DNA of 64,000 nt from Pseudopedobacter sp038243635 (GCA_038243635.1 JBBSQW010000005.1:1-64000); one strand, 5' to 3'. Positions 53,360-63,165 are shown, numbered from the stretch's first letter. Notes: generated by a model not told the origin, from the letters alone. Translations and numbers: made by a program.

Positions 53360-53895
53360 TTTAATTTTAATATATCCTACTTTTTATGCAAAATGTTATC
53401 AACAATGCAAATATATAAATAATTAAACTTTTTCAAGAACTTAACAGATTGTAATTTAATCTTTGCAACTCATTAATAGCTAAAATCCTATTATGATTGC
53501 TCACCTGCTGGTGATAGCGGAAATTTTCCGAAGTTTTGTAGTATTTTAATAGAGTAGAGACGCTTTTTTGATGGAGGATTCTGCAATTTGAAGAGACAAA
53601 AAAGATTGTGCTTTTACGTTTAAAACAGCATTTTGAATTAACTTATTTGAGAATGTTTTTAATAACATTGAATGCACACATAATTAAAATTCAATTTTAA
53701 TTAATTAAATAGTAGTTGTGCTGTAACGATTATTATCAAAACATACCTAAAATGTTAAAAAAAGCTAAATCATATCTGCATTTAGCCTAAAAGCCTTAAA
53801 TAAAATCTTATTTTTACCGCCCAGCTTTGCCATTATGACGTAGATTGTTGCATGGCGTAGTTGTTGATTTCAAATAAAATATCCAAAAAAAGAAA
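53360..53895. other. Gene-free AT-rich spacer upstream of secA
   Basis: More than 500 AT-rich bases with no supported gene. A degenerate dispersed repeat of the ..TTTTTTGATGGAGGATTCTGCAATTTGAAGAGACAAAA.. type, in two parts, lies at about 53563-53598. I see no perfect -7 box for secA; the nearest TAATCTTTG at about 53456 has one base too many. Confidence 0.4.
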
Positions 53896-56800
53896 ATGTT
53901 AAGTTTTATCAATAAAATATTCGGTAGCAAATCCGATCGTGACGTTAAAGCCGCAAAACCTCTTGTAGAGAAAATTAAAGCAGAATACGATAAATTAGGT
54001 GGTCTTTCTCATGATGAGTTAAGAGCAAAAACTCAAGACTTTAGGCAACGGATAAAAACTTCTTTAGCAGATATTGATGCTAAAATTAGTGAGATAAAAG
54101 TAAACGTACTGGATAAGCCAGATATGCCTTTGCATGAAAAAACGGAGTTTTACGATGAGATTGACCGTTTAGGGAAAGATAGAAACAAAAAATTAGAGGA
54201 AACTTTATTAGAGATTTTACCAGAAGCTTTCGCAGTGATGAAAGATACGGCTCGTCGTTTCACAGAAAATGAGACGATTGAAGTTACCGCAACAGATTTC
54301 GACAGAGAATTAGCAGCTCGGAAGCCAAATGTGGTTATTAAAGCCAATACCGCTGTGCATCATAACAGTTGGTTAGCAGCCGGTACAGAGGTGAAGTGGA
54401 ATATGGTACATTACGATGTACAGCTGATTGGTGGTGTGGTTTTGCATGAAGGTAAAATTGCGGAGATGGCAACTGGTGAGGGTAAAACCTTAGTTGGAAC
54501 ATTGCCGATTTACTTAAACGCACTTTCTGGCGAAGGAATTCACGTAGTAACAGTCAACGATTATTTGGCTCGTCGTGATAGTGAGTGGAATGGTCCAATT
54601 TTCGAATTTCACGGTTTAGCAGTAGATTGTATTGATAAGCACCAGCCAAACTCACCACAAAGAAGAAAAGCATATCAGGCTGATGTAGTTTACGGAACAA
54701 ACAACGAGTTTGGTTTTGATTACCTGCGTGACAATATGACACGTTCACCAGAAGAGTTGGTGCAGGGAAAATTACATTACGCCTTAATAGATGAGGTGGA
54801 TTCGGTTTTAATTGATGATGCTCGTACACCATTGATTATTTCGGGTCCAATTCCACGTGGAGATGAGCATGAGTTTTATGATTTAAAACCAAGAATTGAG
54901 CGTTTGGTAAATGCGCAAAAAAATTACGTACAAGGTGCTTTAAACGAGGCAAAGAAATTAATTGCAGACGGTAAAAATGGTCCAGAAGAAGGTGAAGGTG
55001 GTTTAGCTTTATTTAGAGCTTACCGCGGTTTACCAAAAAATAAAGCATTAATTAAGTTTTTAAGTGAGTCTGGGATGAGAACCATCCTAAACAAAACGGA
55101 GAATTATTACATGCAAGATCAAAATAAAGAAATGCCAAAAGCAGATCAGGAGCTTTTCTTTGTGATTGATGAAAAAAATAATCAGGTTGAGCTTTCAGAA
55201 AAAGGTATCGAGTTAATTACTGCTTCTGGCGAAGATGCAGGCTTTTTTGTGATGCCAGATGTAGGTACAGAGATTGCCGATATTGAAAAGTCTAGTTTGA
55301 CTAACGAAGCTAAAGCCTCTAAAAAAGACGAATTGATTAGAGATTTCTCGGTAAAATCAGAACGTATTCACTCGGTAAATCAGCTTTTAAAAGCTTATAC
55401 TTTATTTGAAAAAGATACAGAATACATCATCGACGAAGGAAAAGTTAAAATTGTTGATGAGCAAACTGGTCGTATCATGGACGGTCGCCGTTACTCAGAC
55501 GGATTACACCAAGCGATAGAGGCTAAAGAGAATGTAAAAGTTGAAGATGCTACGCAAACTTACGCTACCATTACGCTGCAAAACTACTTTAGAATGTACC
55601 ATAAGTTAGCCGGTATGACGGGTACTGCGGTTACAGAAGCAGGTGAACTTTGGCAAATTTATAAGTTGGATGTGGTTGAAATTCCTACAAACCGCCCAAT
55701 AGTTCGTGATGATAGACAGGATAAAGTTTACCGTACAACTCGTGAGAAATACAACGCCGTTGCAGATGAAATTGTGGAATTAACGCAAGCTGGTCGTCCA
55801 GTTCTAGTAGGTACAACGTCTGTAGAAATTTCTGAATTATTAAGTCGTATGCTTAAAATGAAGGGAATTAAGCACAACGTATTAAACGCAAAACTGCACC
55901 AAAGAGAGGCTGATATTGTTGCTGAAGCTGGTAAGCCAGGTCAGGTAACAATCGCGACTAACATGGCTGGTCGTGGTACGGATATTAAATTAGGCGAAGG
56001 TGTAAAGGCATCAGGCGGTTTGGCAATTGTAGGTACCGAGCGTCACGAATCTCGTCGTGTGGATAGGCAGTTAAGAGGTAGAGCGGGTCGTCAAGGAGAT
56101 CCAGGTTCTTCTCAGTTTTTTGTTTCGTTGGAAGACAACTTAATGCGTCTTTTCGGTTCAGAACGTATTGCAGGTTTAATGGTAAGGATGGGAATTGAAG
56201 AAGGTGAAGTAATTCAGCATTCAATGATTACCAACTCTATTGAAAGAGCGCAGAAAAAGGTAGAAGAAAACAACTTCGGTATTCGTAAGCGTTTGTTAGA
56301 GTATGATGATGTGATGAACTCACAACGTACTGTAATCTACACCAAACGTAAAAATGCATTGTTTGGCGAACGTTTAGATGTTGATATCGAAAACATGATT
56401 TTAGATGTTGTTGACGATGTAGTTGGCGAATATAAAGACGGTAATAATTACGAAGGTTTTAAGTTAGAAATGCTAAGACTTTTCGCTTTCGACAGTCAGG
56501 TTACAGCAGATGAGTTTACAACTTCAAACGTTGCTAAATTAGGTGACCGAGTTTTTGAAGAAGCGCAAGCGTTTTACAAACGTAAATCACAAGAAGTTGC
56601 GGACCAAGCTTACCCAGTTTTAAAAGATGTTTACGACACTCGTGGCGAAAGCATTGAAAGTATTATTGTGCCATTTACAGATGGTAACCACGGCATTCAG
56701 GTTGCTGCTCCATTAAAAAAATCGGTAGAAAATAAAGGTAGAGAAGTTATCAAAGCATTCGAAAAAACCATTTCGCTTTCGCTGATTGATGATACCTGGA

Positions 56801-57201
56801 AAGAGCATTTACGTGAGATGGATGATTTGAAGCAATCTGTACAAAATGCAGTTTACGAGCAGAAAGATCCGTTAGTAGTTTACAAAATGGAAGCCTTCAA
56901 CTTATTTAAAGGCATGCTTGGCGTAGTTAATAAAGATGTGGTAAGCTTCTTGTTTAAAGGTGTTATTCCGGTACAGGGTAATGCTCCGTTAAGGGAAGCA
57001 ATGCCTCAGCCAAAGACTGACATGAGCAAATTGAAAACTTCTAAATCAGACACCGTAATTGAAAACAACGGTGTTCCAATTGAAGATACCAGAGAATTAC
57101 AAAAAACACAGCCAATTAGGGCTGAAGTAAAAATAGGCAGAAACGACCCTTGCCCTTGTGGTAGCGGGAAAAAATACAAAAGCTGCCACGGACAATCTTA
57201 G
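53896..57201 (+). CDS. secA: Protein translocase ATPase SecA
   Basis: Motor that pushes unfolded proteins through SecYEG. The 1101 residues are longer than E. coli SecA (901) because of Bacteroidota-type insertions in the N-terminal half. The first nucleotide-binding fold has MATGEGKTLVGTLP and the DEVDSVLIDDARTPLIISG region. PPXD and the second fold follow with TNMAGRGTDIKLG and QLRGRAGRQGDPGSSQFFVSLEDNLMRLF. The scaffold region contains DDTWKEHLREMDDLKQSV. The C-terminus has the zinc-binding SecB/phospholipid motif DPCPCGSGKKYKSCHG. Complete and typical. Confidence 0.97.
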   Translation: MLSFINKIFGSKSDRDVKAAKPLVEKIKAEYDKLGGLSHDELRAKTQDFRQRIKTSLADIDAKISEIKVNVLDKPDMPLHEKTEFYDEIDRLGKDRNKKLEETLLEILPEAFAVMKDTARRFTENETIEVTATDFDRELAARKPNVVIKANTAVHHNSWLAAGTEVKWNMVHYDVQLIGGVVLHEGKIAEMATGEGKTLVGTLPIYLNALSGEGIHVVTVNDYLARRDSEWNGPIFEFHGLAVDCIDKHQPNSPQRRKAYQADVVYGTNNEFGFDYLRDNMTRSPEELVQGKLHYALIDEVDSVLIDDARTPLIISGPIPRGDEHEFYDLKPRIERLVNAQKNYVQGALNEAKKLIADGKNGPEEGEGGLALFRAYRGLPKNKALIKFLSESGMRTILNKTENYYMQDQNKEMPKADQELFFVIDEKNNQVELSEKGIELITASGEDAGFFVMPDVGTEIADIEKSSLTNEAKASKKDELIRDFSVKSERIHSVNQLLKAYTLFEKDTEYIIDEGKVKIVDEQTGRIMDGRRYSDGLHQAIEAKENVKVEDATQTYATITLQNYFRMYHKLAGMTGTAVTEAGELWQIYKLDVVEIPTNRPIVRDDRQDKVYRTTREKYNAVADEIVELTQAGRPVLVGTTSVEISELLSRMLKMKGIKHNVLNAKLHQREADIVAEAGKPGQVTIATNMAGRGTDIKLGEGVKASGGLAIVGTERHESRRVDRQLRGRAGRQGDPGSSQFFVSLEDNLMRLFGSERIAGLMVRMGIEEGEVIQHSMITNSIERAQKKVEENNFGIRKRLLEYDDVMNSQRTVIYTKRKNALFGERLDVDIENMILDVVDDVVGEYKDGNNYEGFKLEMLRLFAFDSQVTADEFTTSNVAKLGDRVFEEAQAFYKRKSQEVADQAYPVLKDVYDTRGESIESIIVPFTDGNHGIQVAAPLKKSVENKGREVIKAFEKTISLSLIDDTWKEHLREMDDLKQSVQNAVYEQKDPLVVYKMEAFNLFKGMLGVVNKDVVSFLFKGVIPVQGNAPLREAMPQPKTDMSKLKTSKSDTVIENNGVPIEDTRELQKTQPIRAEVKIGRNDPCPCGSGKKYKSCHGQS

Positions 57202-57639
57202 ATGAATCTTAAAAGAAATCTATTTACAATTTTAATCAGTTTATTAGCAGCCGGTGCATTTGCACAAGATGCCGGAAAGGTTACTGTTGTCAAAGATCCT
57301 TTAATAGATAGTTTAATAGCCCGAAGAATTGCACTTAACAAAGGCGTTACCAAAGACGGTACGCCTATTGTTGTTTTTGGATATCGCGTACAAGTATTTT
57401 TTGGTAACGATAGAAAAGAGGCTTATAATGAACAAGCTCGTTTCAATTCTATATATCCCGAATACGCCACCTATATTTCCTATACCCAACCAAATTATAG
57501 GGTTAAAGTCGGCGATTTTAGAACGCGAGCAGAAGCACAAAGGTTAATTACCGAATTGCGACCACAGTTTCCAACACTTTTTATTTTTAATGAGCAAATT
57601 AATCCGCTCAAAGCCGATGAATACCATGTTGATAGATAA
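57202..57639 (+). CDS. SPOR domain protein
   Basis: Exported protein of 145 residues with a signal peptide (to about 22, AGAFAQ) followed by one SPOR-type domain (about 50-140: YRVQVFFGNDRKEAYNEQARF, NYRVKVGDFRTRAEAQRLITELRPQFPTLFIFNEQI). SPOR domains bind denuded peptidoglycan strands, often at the division site. Its ATG follows the secA stop directly, and its end overlaps the amidohydrolase gene, so the three form one unit. Confidence 0.88.
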   Translation: MNLKRNLFTILISLLAAGAFAQDAGKVTVVKDPLIDSLIARRIALNKGVTKDGTPIVVFGYRVQVFFGNDRKEAYNEQARFNSIYPEYATYISYTQPNYRVKVGDFRTRAEAQRLITELRPQFPTLFIFNEQINPLKADEYHVDR

Positions 57640-58810
57640 AATAAAGCAACTGGCTGAAGAAATTCATGCTGACGTAATCACAAATAGAAGACATTTACAC
57701 GCCAACCCCGAACTTTCTTTCGAAGAATTTAAAACCGTAGCTTTTGTTAAGGCAGAATTAGATAAACTTGGAATTCCTCATCAAGATATCGCTAATACGG
57801 GTGTTGTAGGGCTTTTAACAGGAACAAAGAAGTCTGATAGCGTTATTGCATTAAGAGCAGATATGGACGCTTTGCCAATTACAGAAGCAAATGACGTTGA
57901 GTATAAATCAAAAAATATTGGTGTAATGCATGCTTGTGGGCATGATGTACACACTTCTTCTTTGTTAGGTACTGCTCGTATTCTATCGCAACTAAAAGAC
58001 GAGTTTGGTGGCACTATTAAATTGATGTTTCAACCGGGGGAAGAAAAATTACCAGGTGGTGCAAACCTGATGATTCAGGAAGGCGTTTTAGAAAACCCAA
58101 AACCAACTGCGGTTATGGGGCAACACGTAATGCCTTTTATTGAGGCTGGTAAAGTTGGTGTTCGTTCTGGAAAATACATGGCATCTGCTGATGAAATTTA
58201 TGTAACTATAAAAGGAAAAGGTGGCCATGCAGCTCAGCCACAACAAAATGTGGATCCGGTAATTATTATGGCGCATATTTTAACGGCATTGCAAACCTTG
58301 GTTAGTCGTATTGGCGACCCACGTTTACCATCTGTTTTATCTTTCGGAAAAGTAATTGCGAACGGTGCAACTAATGTGATTCCAAATGAGGTTTATCTGG
58401 AAGGAACCTTTAGAACGCTGAATGAGAAATGGCGAGCAGAAGCACACGTGAAGATGAAAAAAATGGCAGAAAGCATTGCCGAAGGAATGGGTGGAAGCTG
58501 TGACTTCGACATCCATAAAGGCTACCCATTTTTGGTAAACGAGGAAAAACTGACCGCTAGAGTGAAAGAAGCTGCGATAGATTACCTAGGACAAGAAAAT
58601 GTATTAGACTTAGATATTTGGATGGCTGCGGAGGATTTTGCTTACTTCTCACAAGCCAGTGATGCATGCTTTTACCGTTTAGGAACACGTAGCGAGTCAA
58701 GAGGAATTACGTCTTCTGTACATACACCAACCTTTGATATTGAAGAAGATTCCCTAGGCTTAAGTACCGGTTTAATGGCTTATTTGGCTGTTAAAGAACT
58801 AGGTAACTAA
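57617..58810 (+). CDS. M20 family amidohydrolase (N-acyl-L-amino acid hydrolase type)
   Basis: Zinc-dependent hydrolase of the M20D/ACY1 group, likely removing acyl or other blocking groups from amino acids. The motifs RRHLHANPELSFEEF, ALRADMDALPI with the metal aspartate, MHACGHDVHTSSLLG, MFQPGEEKLPGGA with the catalytic and metal glutamate, and GQHVMP are present. I start at ATG 57617 (397 residues), overlapping the SPOR gene by 23 bases. ATG 57626 is equally possible. A longer frame from 57590 shows no likeness. The true substrate cannot be told from sequence. Confidence 0.92.
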   Translation: MNTMLIDKIKQLAEEIHADVITNRRHLHANPELSFEEFKTVAFVKAELDKLGIPHQDIANTGVVGLLTGTKKSDSVIALRADMDALPITEANDVEYKSKNIGVMHACGHDVHTSSLLGTARILSQLKDEFGGTIKLMFQPGEEKLPGGANLMIQEGVLENPKPTAVMGQHVMPFIEAGKVGVRSGKYMASADEIYVTIKGKGGHAAQPQQNVDPVIIMAHILTALQTLVSRIGDPRLPSVLSFGKVIANGATNVIPNEVYLEGTFRTLNEKWRAEAHVKMKKMAESIAEGMGGSCDFDIHKGYPFLVNEEKLTARVKEAAIDYLGQENVLDLDIWMAAEDFAYFSQASDACFYRLGTRSESRGITSSVHTPTFDIEEDSLGLSTGLMAYLAVKELGN

Positions 58811-58872
58811 AGTTTATTTTTTAGGACTTCCGATTTAGCCCAAATCTAGATTTTTCATATTCAGTTTATTTT

Positions 58873-59376
58873 ATGAAACTCCAATCAGTTTTTCTCGCGT
58901 TTTTTATATTGCTTGGAACAAGCGCTTTGTTTGCACAAGAACCTGGAGCTAAAGCAAAGCTTTACAATCCAGGAGCTAATGCACAACAGGATATAGATTA
59001 TGCGGTAGCAAAAGCTAAAGTCGAAGGAAAACACGTTTTTTTGCAAATTGGTGGCAACTGGTGTGTTTGGTGTTTGCGCTTTAATAAGCTGGTAACCGAA
59101 AACCCGGAACTTAGTACGCTCCTCAAACAAAACTACATCGTGGTACATGTAAACTACAGTAAGGAAAACAAGAATGAAGAAATATTAGCGAATTTAGGCT
59201 ACCCGCAACGCTTCGGTTTCCCGGTATTTGTAGTTTTAGATGCCGATGGTAAACGTATTCACACGCAAAGTTCAGCTTATTTAGAAGACGGCGATGGGCA
59301 CAGTGTAAAACTAGTTTCAGAGTTTTTACAATCTTGGACTCCCAAAGCGTTAAACCCAGATACTTACAACAAGTAA
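58873..59376 (+). CDS. Secreted thioredoxin-like protein
   Basis: Periplasmic thioredoxin-fold protein of 167 residues with a signal peptide (ending SALFAQ). The redox motif is NWCVWC in place of WCxxC, followed by LRFNKLVTENPEL, VVHVNYSKENKNEE and GFPVFVVLDADGKRI, which match thioredoxin_7/DUF255-like proteins. The CVWC pair suggests thiol-disulphide exchange or reduction in the envelope. It follows the amidohydrolase by 62 bases. Confidence 0.85.
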   Translation: MKLQSVFLAFFILLGTSALFAQEPGAKAKLYNPGANAQQDIDYAVAKAKVEGKHVFLQIGGNWCVWCLRFNKLVTENPELSTLLKQNYIVVHVNYSKENKNEEILANLGYPQRFGFPVFVVLDADGKRIHTQSSAYLEDGDGHSVKLVSEFLQSWTPKALNPDTYNK

Positions 59377-59418
59377 TAGTAAATTTCGTTACCTTCGAGT
59401 ACATCAAACTAATTTCCC

Positions 59419-59871
59419 ATGAAAACCTTCATCAGTATTTTATCAGCTATAGCTTTCTTATTCACTGCTTGTAATCAAAACCAGCCTAAAAGCACAACAG
59501 AGACCACAGCAGATGTAGTAAAAGAGACGATGCAATGTTACCAAGGTTTGTCTGGAAAAGATTCGGTTGCAATGTCTATTGATAATATAGATGGTAAGAT
59601 AGCGGGTACTTTAGCGTTCAATTTCTTAGAGAAAGATGATTCCAATGGTGATATTAAAGGCTCGTTCAGTGGCGATACGCTGTTTGTAGATTATGTTTTC
59701 AATGCTGAAGGAACAGTTTCTAAAAACCCTTTAGTCTTCCTTAAAAAAGGAAACGACTTACAACAAGGTTACGGCGAAATTGTAACTTATTTAGGCAAAA
59801 CCTATTTCAAAGATCATTCAGCAATAAAATTTGAGCAAGGCTTTTTGTTCCAGCCGATAGATTGTAAATAA
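59419..59871 (+). CDS. Small lipoprotein, unknown
   Basis: A 150-residue lipoprotein (signal ending LFTACNQNQ, Cys18). The mature domain is beta-rich: QCYQGLSGKDSVAMSIDNIDGKIAGTLAFNFLEKDDSNGDIKGSFSGDTLFVDYVFNAEG, a pattern shared by many small Sphingobacteriaceae lipoproteins, with a C-terminal cysteine (QPIDCK) that could pair with the first one of the domain. No function is known. Confidence 0.65.
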   Translation: MKTFISILSAIAFLFTACNQNQPKSTTETTADVVKETMQCYQGLSGKDSVAMSIDNIDGKIAGTLAFNFLEKDDSNGDIKGSFSGDTLFVDYVFNAEGTVSKNPLVFLKKGNDLQQGYGEIVTYLGKTYFKDHSAIKFEQGFLFQPIDCK

Positions 59872-60402
59872 AGAGAAATCTGTTCCGAAGCCTTTAAGCA
59901 TAAGATTTTTTTGGGCAAAACCAAAGTTTATCATTAGAATTTGCCCTGCGGTGAAAAATATTTCAATTTAATTTTTTTTATAAGTTCAACTTAGTCACTA
60001 ACTTTAGTGTGTATAAATTTCGCACATGGCGATTGCGGAACTAATGAACAAGTTTATAGCACAGCCTCTTTTGCAACTTTGCGCAGGCGACAGCTTATTC
60101 AATTTGTCTGTTTTTTTTAGGCTTTTACGTGTTCGCTTTCGCTCGGGCTTTTGGTTAATTTTTGCGAAAAAAAAGTCACTACCGTTTGACCGGCGTCAGG
60201 GCAGGTACATTGTCATTATTTAAGAGATTTCCATACTTCTCGTCATGTCGAGGATACGAGACATCTCACAAGCAAAGTCTGTTTATAGCATTTGAAACCT
60301 ATTTGTGAACTGTTTCAAATCGTTGAACAGGACGGAGCGCCTTAAATAATAACATTTAGAGCGGTAGAACCTGACCGTAGAGGCAAACTTGCTATAACGT
60401 AA
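59872..60402. other. Gene-free spacer with repeat fragments
   Basis: About 530 bases. The inverted GGGCAAA/TTTGCCC words at 59914 and 59940 can form a weak hairpin. A frame at 60026-60223 has no family likeness, uncommon residue makeup and no start signals, so I leave it out. At 60238-60275 a degenerate TCGTCATGTCGAGGATACGAGACATCTCACAAGC repeat, in two parts, matches the type seen at 535-600. TTTATAGCA occurs twice (60053 and 60283). Confidence 0.4.
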
Positions 60403-61254
60403 TTATCGGCTATTATTTATCTTAACCGCTTCCCACGCCAAAATCAATCTCTTTCTCTCGAGTCCCCACATATAGCCACCCAACTTCCCACTATTCTGTA
60501 TAACACGATGACAAGGGATGATGAATGCAATAGGGTTGCTCCCAATCGCTGTTCCAACTGCTCTTGCCGCATGAGGTGAGCCAACTTCCAAAGCAATTTT
60601 TCCATAAGTACTTAAATCACCAAGCGGAATGTTTAGCAAAGCTTCCCAAACTTTAAGTTGAAAATCAGTTCCTTTTAAATGTAGTTTGATAGACCTTGAA
60701 TTAGAAAAGTTATTCTGCAAAACTTCAATCGCTGATTGTTGTAAATCATCTGAACGTTCTGTAAAATCTGCAAGAAGAAAACAGGCTTTTAATAATTCTA
60801 GAGCTACCTTTCTATCCTCAAAAAAACTTAAGTAGCAAATCCCTTTTTCAGTGCTGGCAATTAAAATTTCTCCAAAATAACTGGAAGCAAAACTATAATT
60901 AATGCGCAATGCCTGTCCGCCAATTTTATATTCATCAGGCGTCACCTTTTCGATTTTTGTAGGAAGATTATATAGTTTGCTGGCGCTAGATAATTTGGAA
61001 TTCGAAGCACTGCTGAAAAGATTTAATTCGTTGTTTTTACTCAATAGCTGTTTGCCATAATTGATGTTAAGATATTGCGAAAACCTTTTTAGGCTAACAC
61101 CTGCCCATTCTATAAAAATCTTTTCAAAGTCGTGGGGACTTAGGTTTAAGTGTTCTGCAATTTCTTCTAAACTCGGTTGATGTTTAAAATTATCCATCAT
61201 TAAGTCAATGACTTTCTTAACTGTTTGATAGTTAAATTTTGAATCGGTTCCCAT
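60403..61254 (-). CDS. Ada-like methylated-DNA methyltransferase with AraC HTH
   Basis: Repairs O6-methylguanine by moving the methyl group to its own cysteine. The 283 residues have an N-terminal AraC-type helix-turn-helix (about 10-100, HQPSLEEIAEHLNLSPHDFEKIFIEWAGVSLKRFSQYL) and a C-terminal methyltransferase domain (about 115-283). The active motif is FIIPCHRVIQNSGKLGGY with acceptor Cys248; the preceding LSTYGKIALEVGSPHAARAVGTAIGSNP is the DNA-binding helix region. It lacks the zinc-binding phosphotriester domain of full Ada. Confidence 0.92.
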   Translation of the reverse strand: MGTDSKFNYQTVKKVIDLMMDNFKHQPSLEEIAEHLNLSPHDFEKIFIEWAGVSLKRFSQYLNINYGKQLLSKNNELNLFSSASNSKLSSASKLYNLPTKIEKVTPDEYKIGGQALRINYSFASSYFGEILIASTEKGICYLSFFEDRKVALELLKACFLLADFTERSDDLQQSAIEVLQNNFSNSRSIKLHLKGTDFQLKVWEALLNIPLGDLSTYGKIALEVGSPHAARAVGTAIGSNPIAFIIPCHRVIQNSGKLGGYMWGLERKRLILAWEAVKINNSR

Positions 61255-61388
61255 CTTTTGTAAAAATACGCTTTTGAAAATTTTAAAAAAAATGACGCTT
61301 GCGAATCGATAGAAAAAGATTTACTTTGATAAGTTGAAAGACCCTAAATAAGATAACCGTAAGAATTGTAAATCATTAGAATAAAGAC

Positions 61389-61999
61389 ATGACGTTATTT
61401 AAAAACAAGTATCGGATAGAGTCAGCCAGATTACAAACTTGGGATTACGCCAACGAAGGATCGTATTTCATCAACATCTGCACCAAAGATAGATATCATT
61501 ATTTTGGAGAAATTGTTGAAGGTAAAATGCAGTTATCACCAGCAGGGATATTGGCCGAAGTTTTTTGGTATGAAATAAAAAATCATGCGAAAAATATTGG
61601 ATTGGGCGAATTTGTGATAATGCCAAATCATATTCATGGTATTTTGATTTTGCATGCAACGGACGTATCGGACGTAGAGACAAGGCATGCCTTGTCTCAA
61701 TCGCCCATCGCAACGCCCGTCGCACCACCACCCAATTCCCCACCCAATCCATCATCCCACGAAAAAACCATCGGCCAAACCCGTTTCCAAAATCCAAGAA
61801 AAAATTCAATATCATCCGTTATTGGAGTTATAAATCTGCAGTAACAAAACATTGTAACCGTTTAGGTTTTGAAAATGGTTGGCAACCTCTTTTCCACGAT
61901 CATATTATTCGTAATGCCAAATCGTTTGAAAATATTCAAAATTACATCGCAACAAACGTTAAAAACTGGAAAGAAGACAAATTTTGCTCACCAAAATAA
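61389..61999 (+). pseudogene. REP-associated tyrosine transposase (Y1/IS200-like) with frameshift
   Basis: Single-strand transposase of the RAYT/TnpA-REP type. The N-terminal half is clear: YRIESARLQTWDYANEGSYFINICTKDRYHYFGEI and the HUH motif MPNHIHGIL. After an insert of about 45 residues, which contains the palindrome at 61677-61698 and a proline-rich stretch, the frame ends prematurely near 61842. One missing G in GG at 61824-61825 explains it. With GGG the frame continues as SYKSAVTKHCNRLGFENGWQPLFHDHIIRNAKSFENIQNYIATNVKNW to TAA at 61999, with the catalytic tyrosine in NYI. Total about 203 residues. Confidence 0.85.
61677..61698. repeat. Perfect REP-like palindrome inside the transposase gene
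   Basis: A 22-base perfect palindrome with arms GAGACAAGGCA / TGCCTTGTCTC, continuing on the left as GACGTA. Words of the GTAGAGACAAGGCATGCCTTGTCTC family, in two parts, occur as dispersed repeats in many genomes, as I recall. Here it lies within coding sequence, read in frame as VETRHALSQ, between the HUH and tyrosine parts of the transposase. Confidence 0.8.
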
Positions 62000-62086
62000 T
62001 ACACGCTGGCTTCGCAACAACACCAACCGTAATTTCTTTACCAACTACTAAAAATCAGTTAAACTCCAAACCAAGCCAAAAAGCAA

Positions 62087-63106
62087 ATGCACTTAACCTA
62101 CAAACCCTTCAACCTCACCCTAAAATACCCGTTCACAATTGCAAAATTTTCCAGAACGTCAACCCCATTAATGCTCATCGAGCTACAACACGAAGGATTT
62201 ACAGGTTACGGCGAAGCATCAATGGTTCCATATATGGGCGAGACCACCGAAACGGCGACAACATTCCTAAAAAAAATAGATTTTAATAGGTTCACCTTCC
62301 CATTCAATATGGAGGAAATCATTAATTACCTGGATGATTTAGCCCCCGAACAACCAGCAATTAAAGCCGCAATTGACATCGCATTATATGATTTAACTGG
62401 GAAACTATTAAACAAACCCTGCTACCGAATATTTGGGTCTGAGCCAGATTTAATGCCACAAACAACTTATACCGTAGGTATTGATGAACCAAAAATCATC
62501 ATACAAAAAGTAAATGATGCTTTAAAAGATGGTTTTAAATTGCTAAAAGTTAAACTTGGCCGAGACACCGATAAAATCCTCATAGAAACCATCCGTAAAA
62601 TAACAAACCTACCCATTTATGTGGACGCCAATCAAGGCTGGACAAATAAAGAAAAAGGCTTGGAAATGGCGCACTGGTTAAACACCCAAAATGTAAAACT
62701 CATTGAACAGCCAATGCCTAAAGAAGATGTTGATGGTAATGCTTGGTTGACGGAAAGAAGTCCGATACCAACGGTTGGTGACGAAGCTGTACAGCGATTA
62801 CCCGACGTGAAAAAAGCTGTCGGAGTTTATCACGGCATCAATGTTAAACTCATGAAATCTGCCGGAATGTACGAAGCTTCTAGAATGATTGCCACAGTAA
62901 AAGCCAACAACTTAAAAGTGTTGATCGGCTGCATGAGCGAAACCAGCATAGCAACTTTAGCTGGTGCAGCACTTGCGCCACTTTGTGATTGGGCAGATTT
63001 GGACGGCCCATTTTTAACGGCTAACAATCCATTTAAAACTCCTGAATTTAGAGATGGTCGTTACTTGATATCAGGAAAACCTGGTCTAGGAATCGAATTT
63101 ATTTAA
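62087..63106 (+). CDS. L-Ala-D/L-Glu (dipeptide) epimerase
   Basis: Enolase-superfamily enzyme that epimerises the second residue of dipeptides such as L-Ala-D-Glu, used to recycle peptidoglycan peptides. The 339 residues show the N-terminal capping domain (YKPFNLTLKYPFTIAKFSRTS) and the barrel with LLKVKLGRD (KxK catalytic lysine), VDANQGW, EQPMPKEDVDG, VGDEAVQR (the three metal ligands Asp, Glu, Asp) and GINVKLMKSAGMYEA with the second lysine, then GCMSETSIATLAGAAL. Specificity among dipeptides is not certain. Confidence 0.9.
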   Translation: MHLTYKPFNLTLKYPFTIAKFSRTSTPLMLIELQHEGFTGYGEASMVPYMGETTETATTFLKKIDFNRFTFPFNMEEIINYLDDLAPEQPAIKAAIDIALYDLTGKLLNKPCYRIFGSEPDLMPQTTYTVGIDEPKIIIQKVNDALKDGFKLLKVKLGRDTDKILIETIRKITNLPIYVDANQGWTNKEKGLEMAHWLNTQNVKLIEQPMPKEDVDGNAWLTERSPIPTVGDEAVQRLPDVKKAVGVYHGINVKLMKSAGMYEASRMIATVKANNLKVLIGCMSETSIATLAGAALAPLCDWADLDGPFLTANNPFKTPEFRDGRYLISGKPGLGIEFI

Positions 63107-63118
63107 TTACACAGCCAA

Positions 63119-63165
63119 TAACTTTAAACTTTCCACTTTAAACTTTTTACTTTTCCACCTCCATA
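63119..63165. repeat. Low-complexity AACTTTAAACTTT repeat
   Basis: ATAACTTTAAACTTTCCACTTTAAACTTTTTACTTTTCC is a tandem of ACTTTAAA words; its reverse complement resembles the AAGTTTAAAG run at 12545-12580. Intergenic, between the epimerase and gltX. Confidence 0.55.

Noticed and set aside
60026..60223. 65-codon frame upstream of the methyltransferase
   Set aside because: No recognised motif, odd composition, no start signals; overlaps repeat words.
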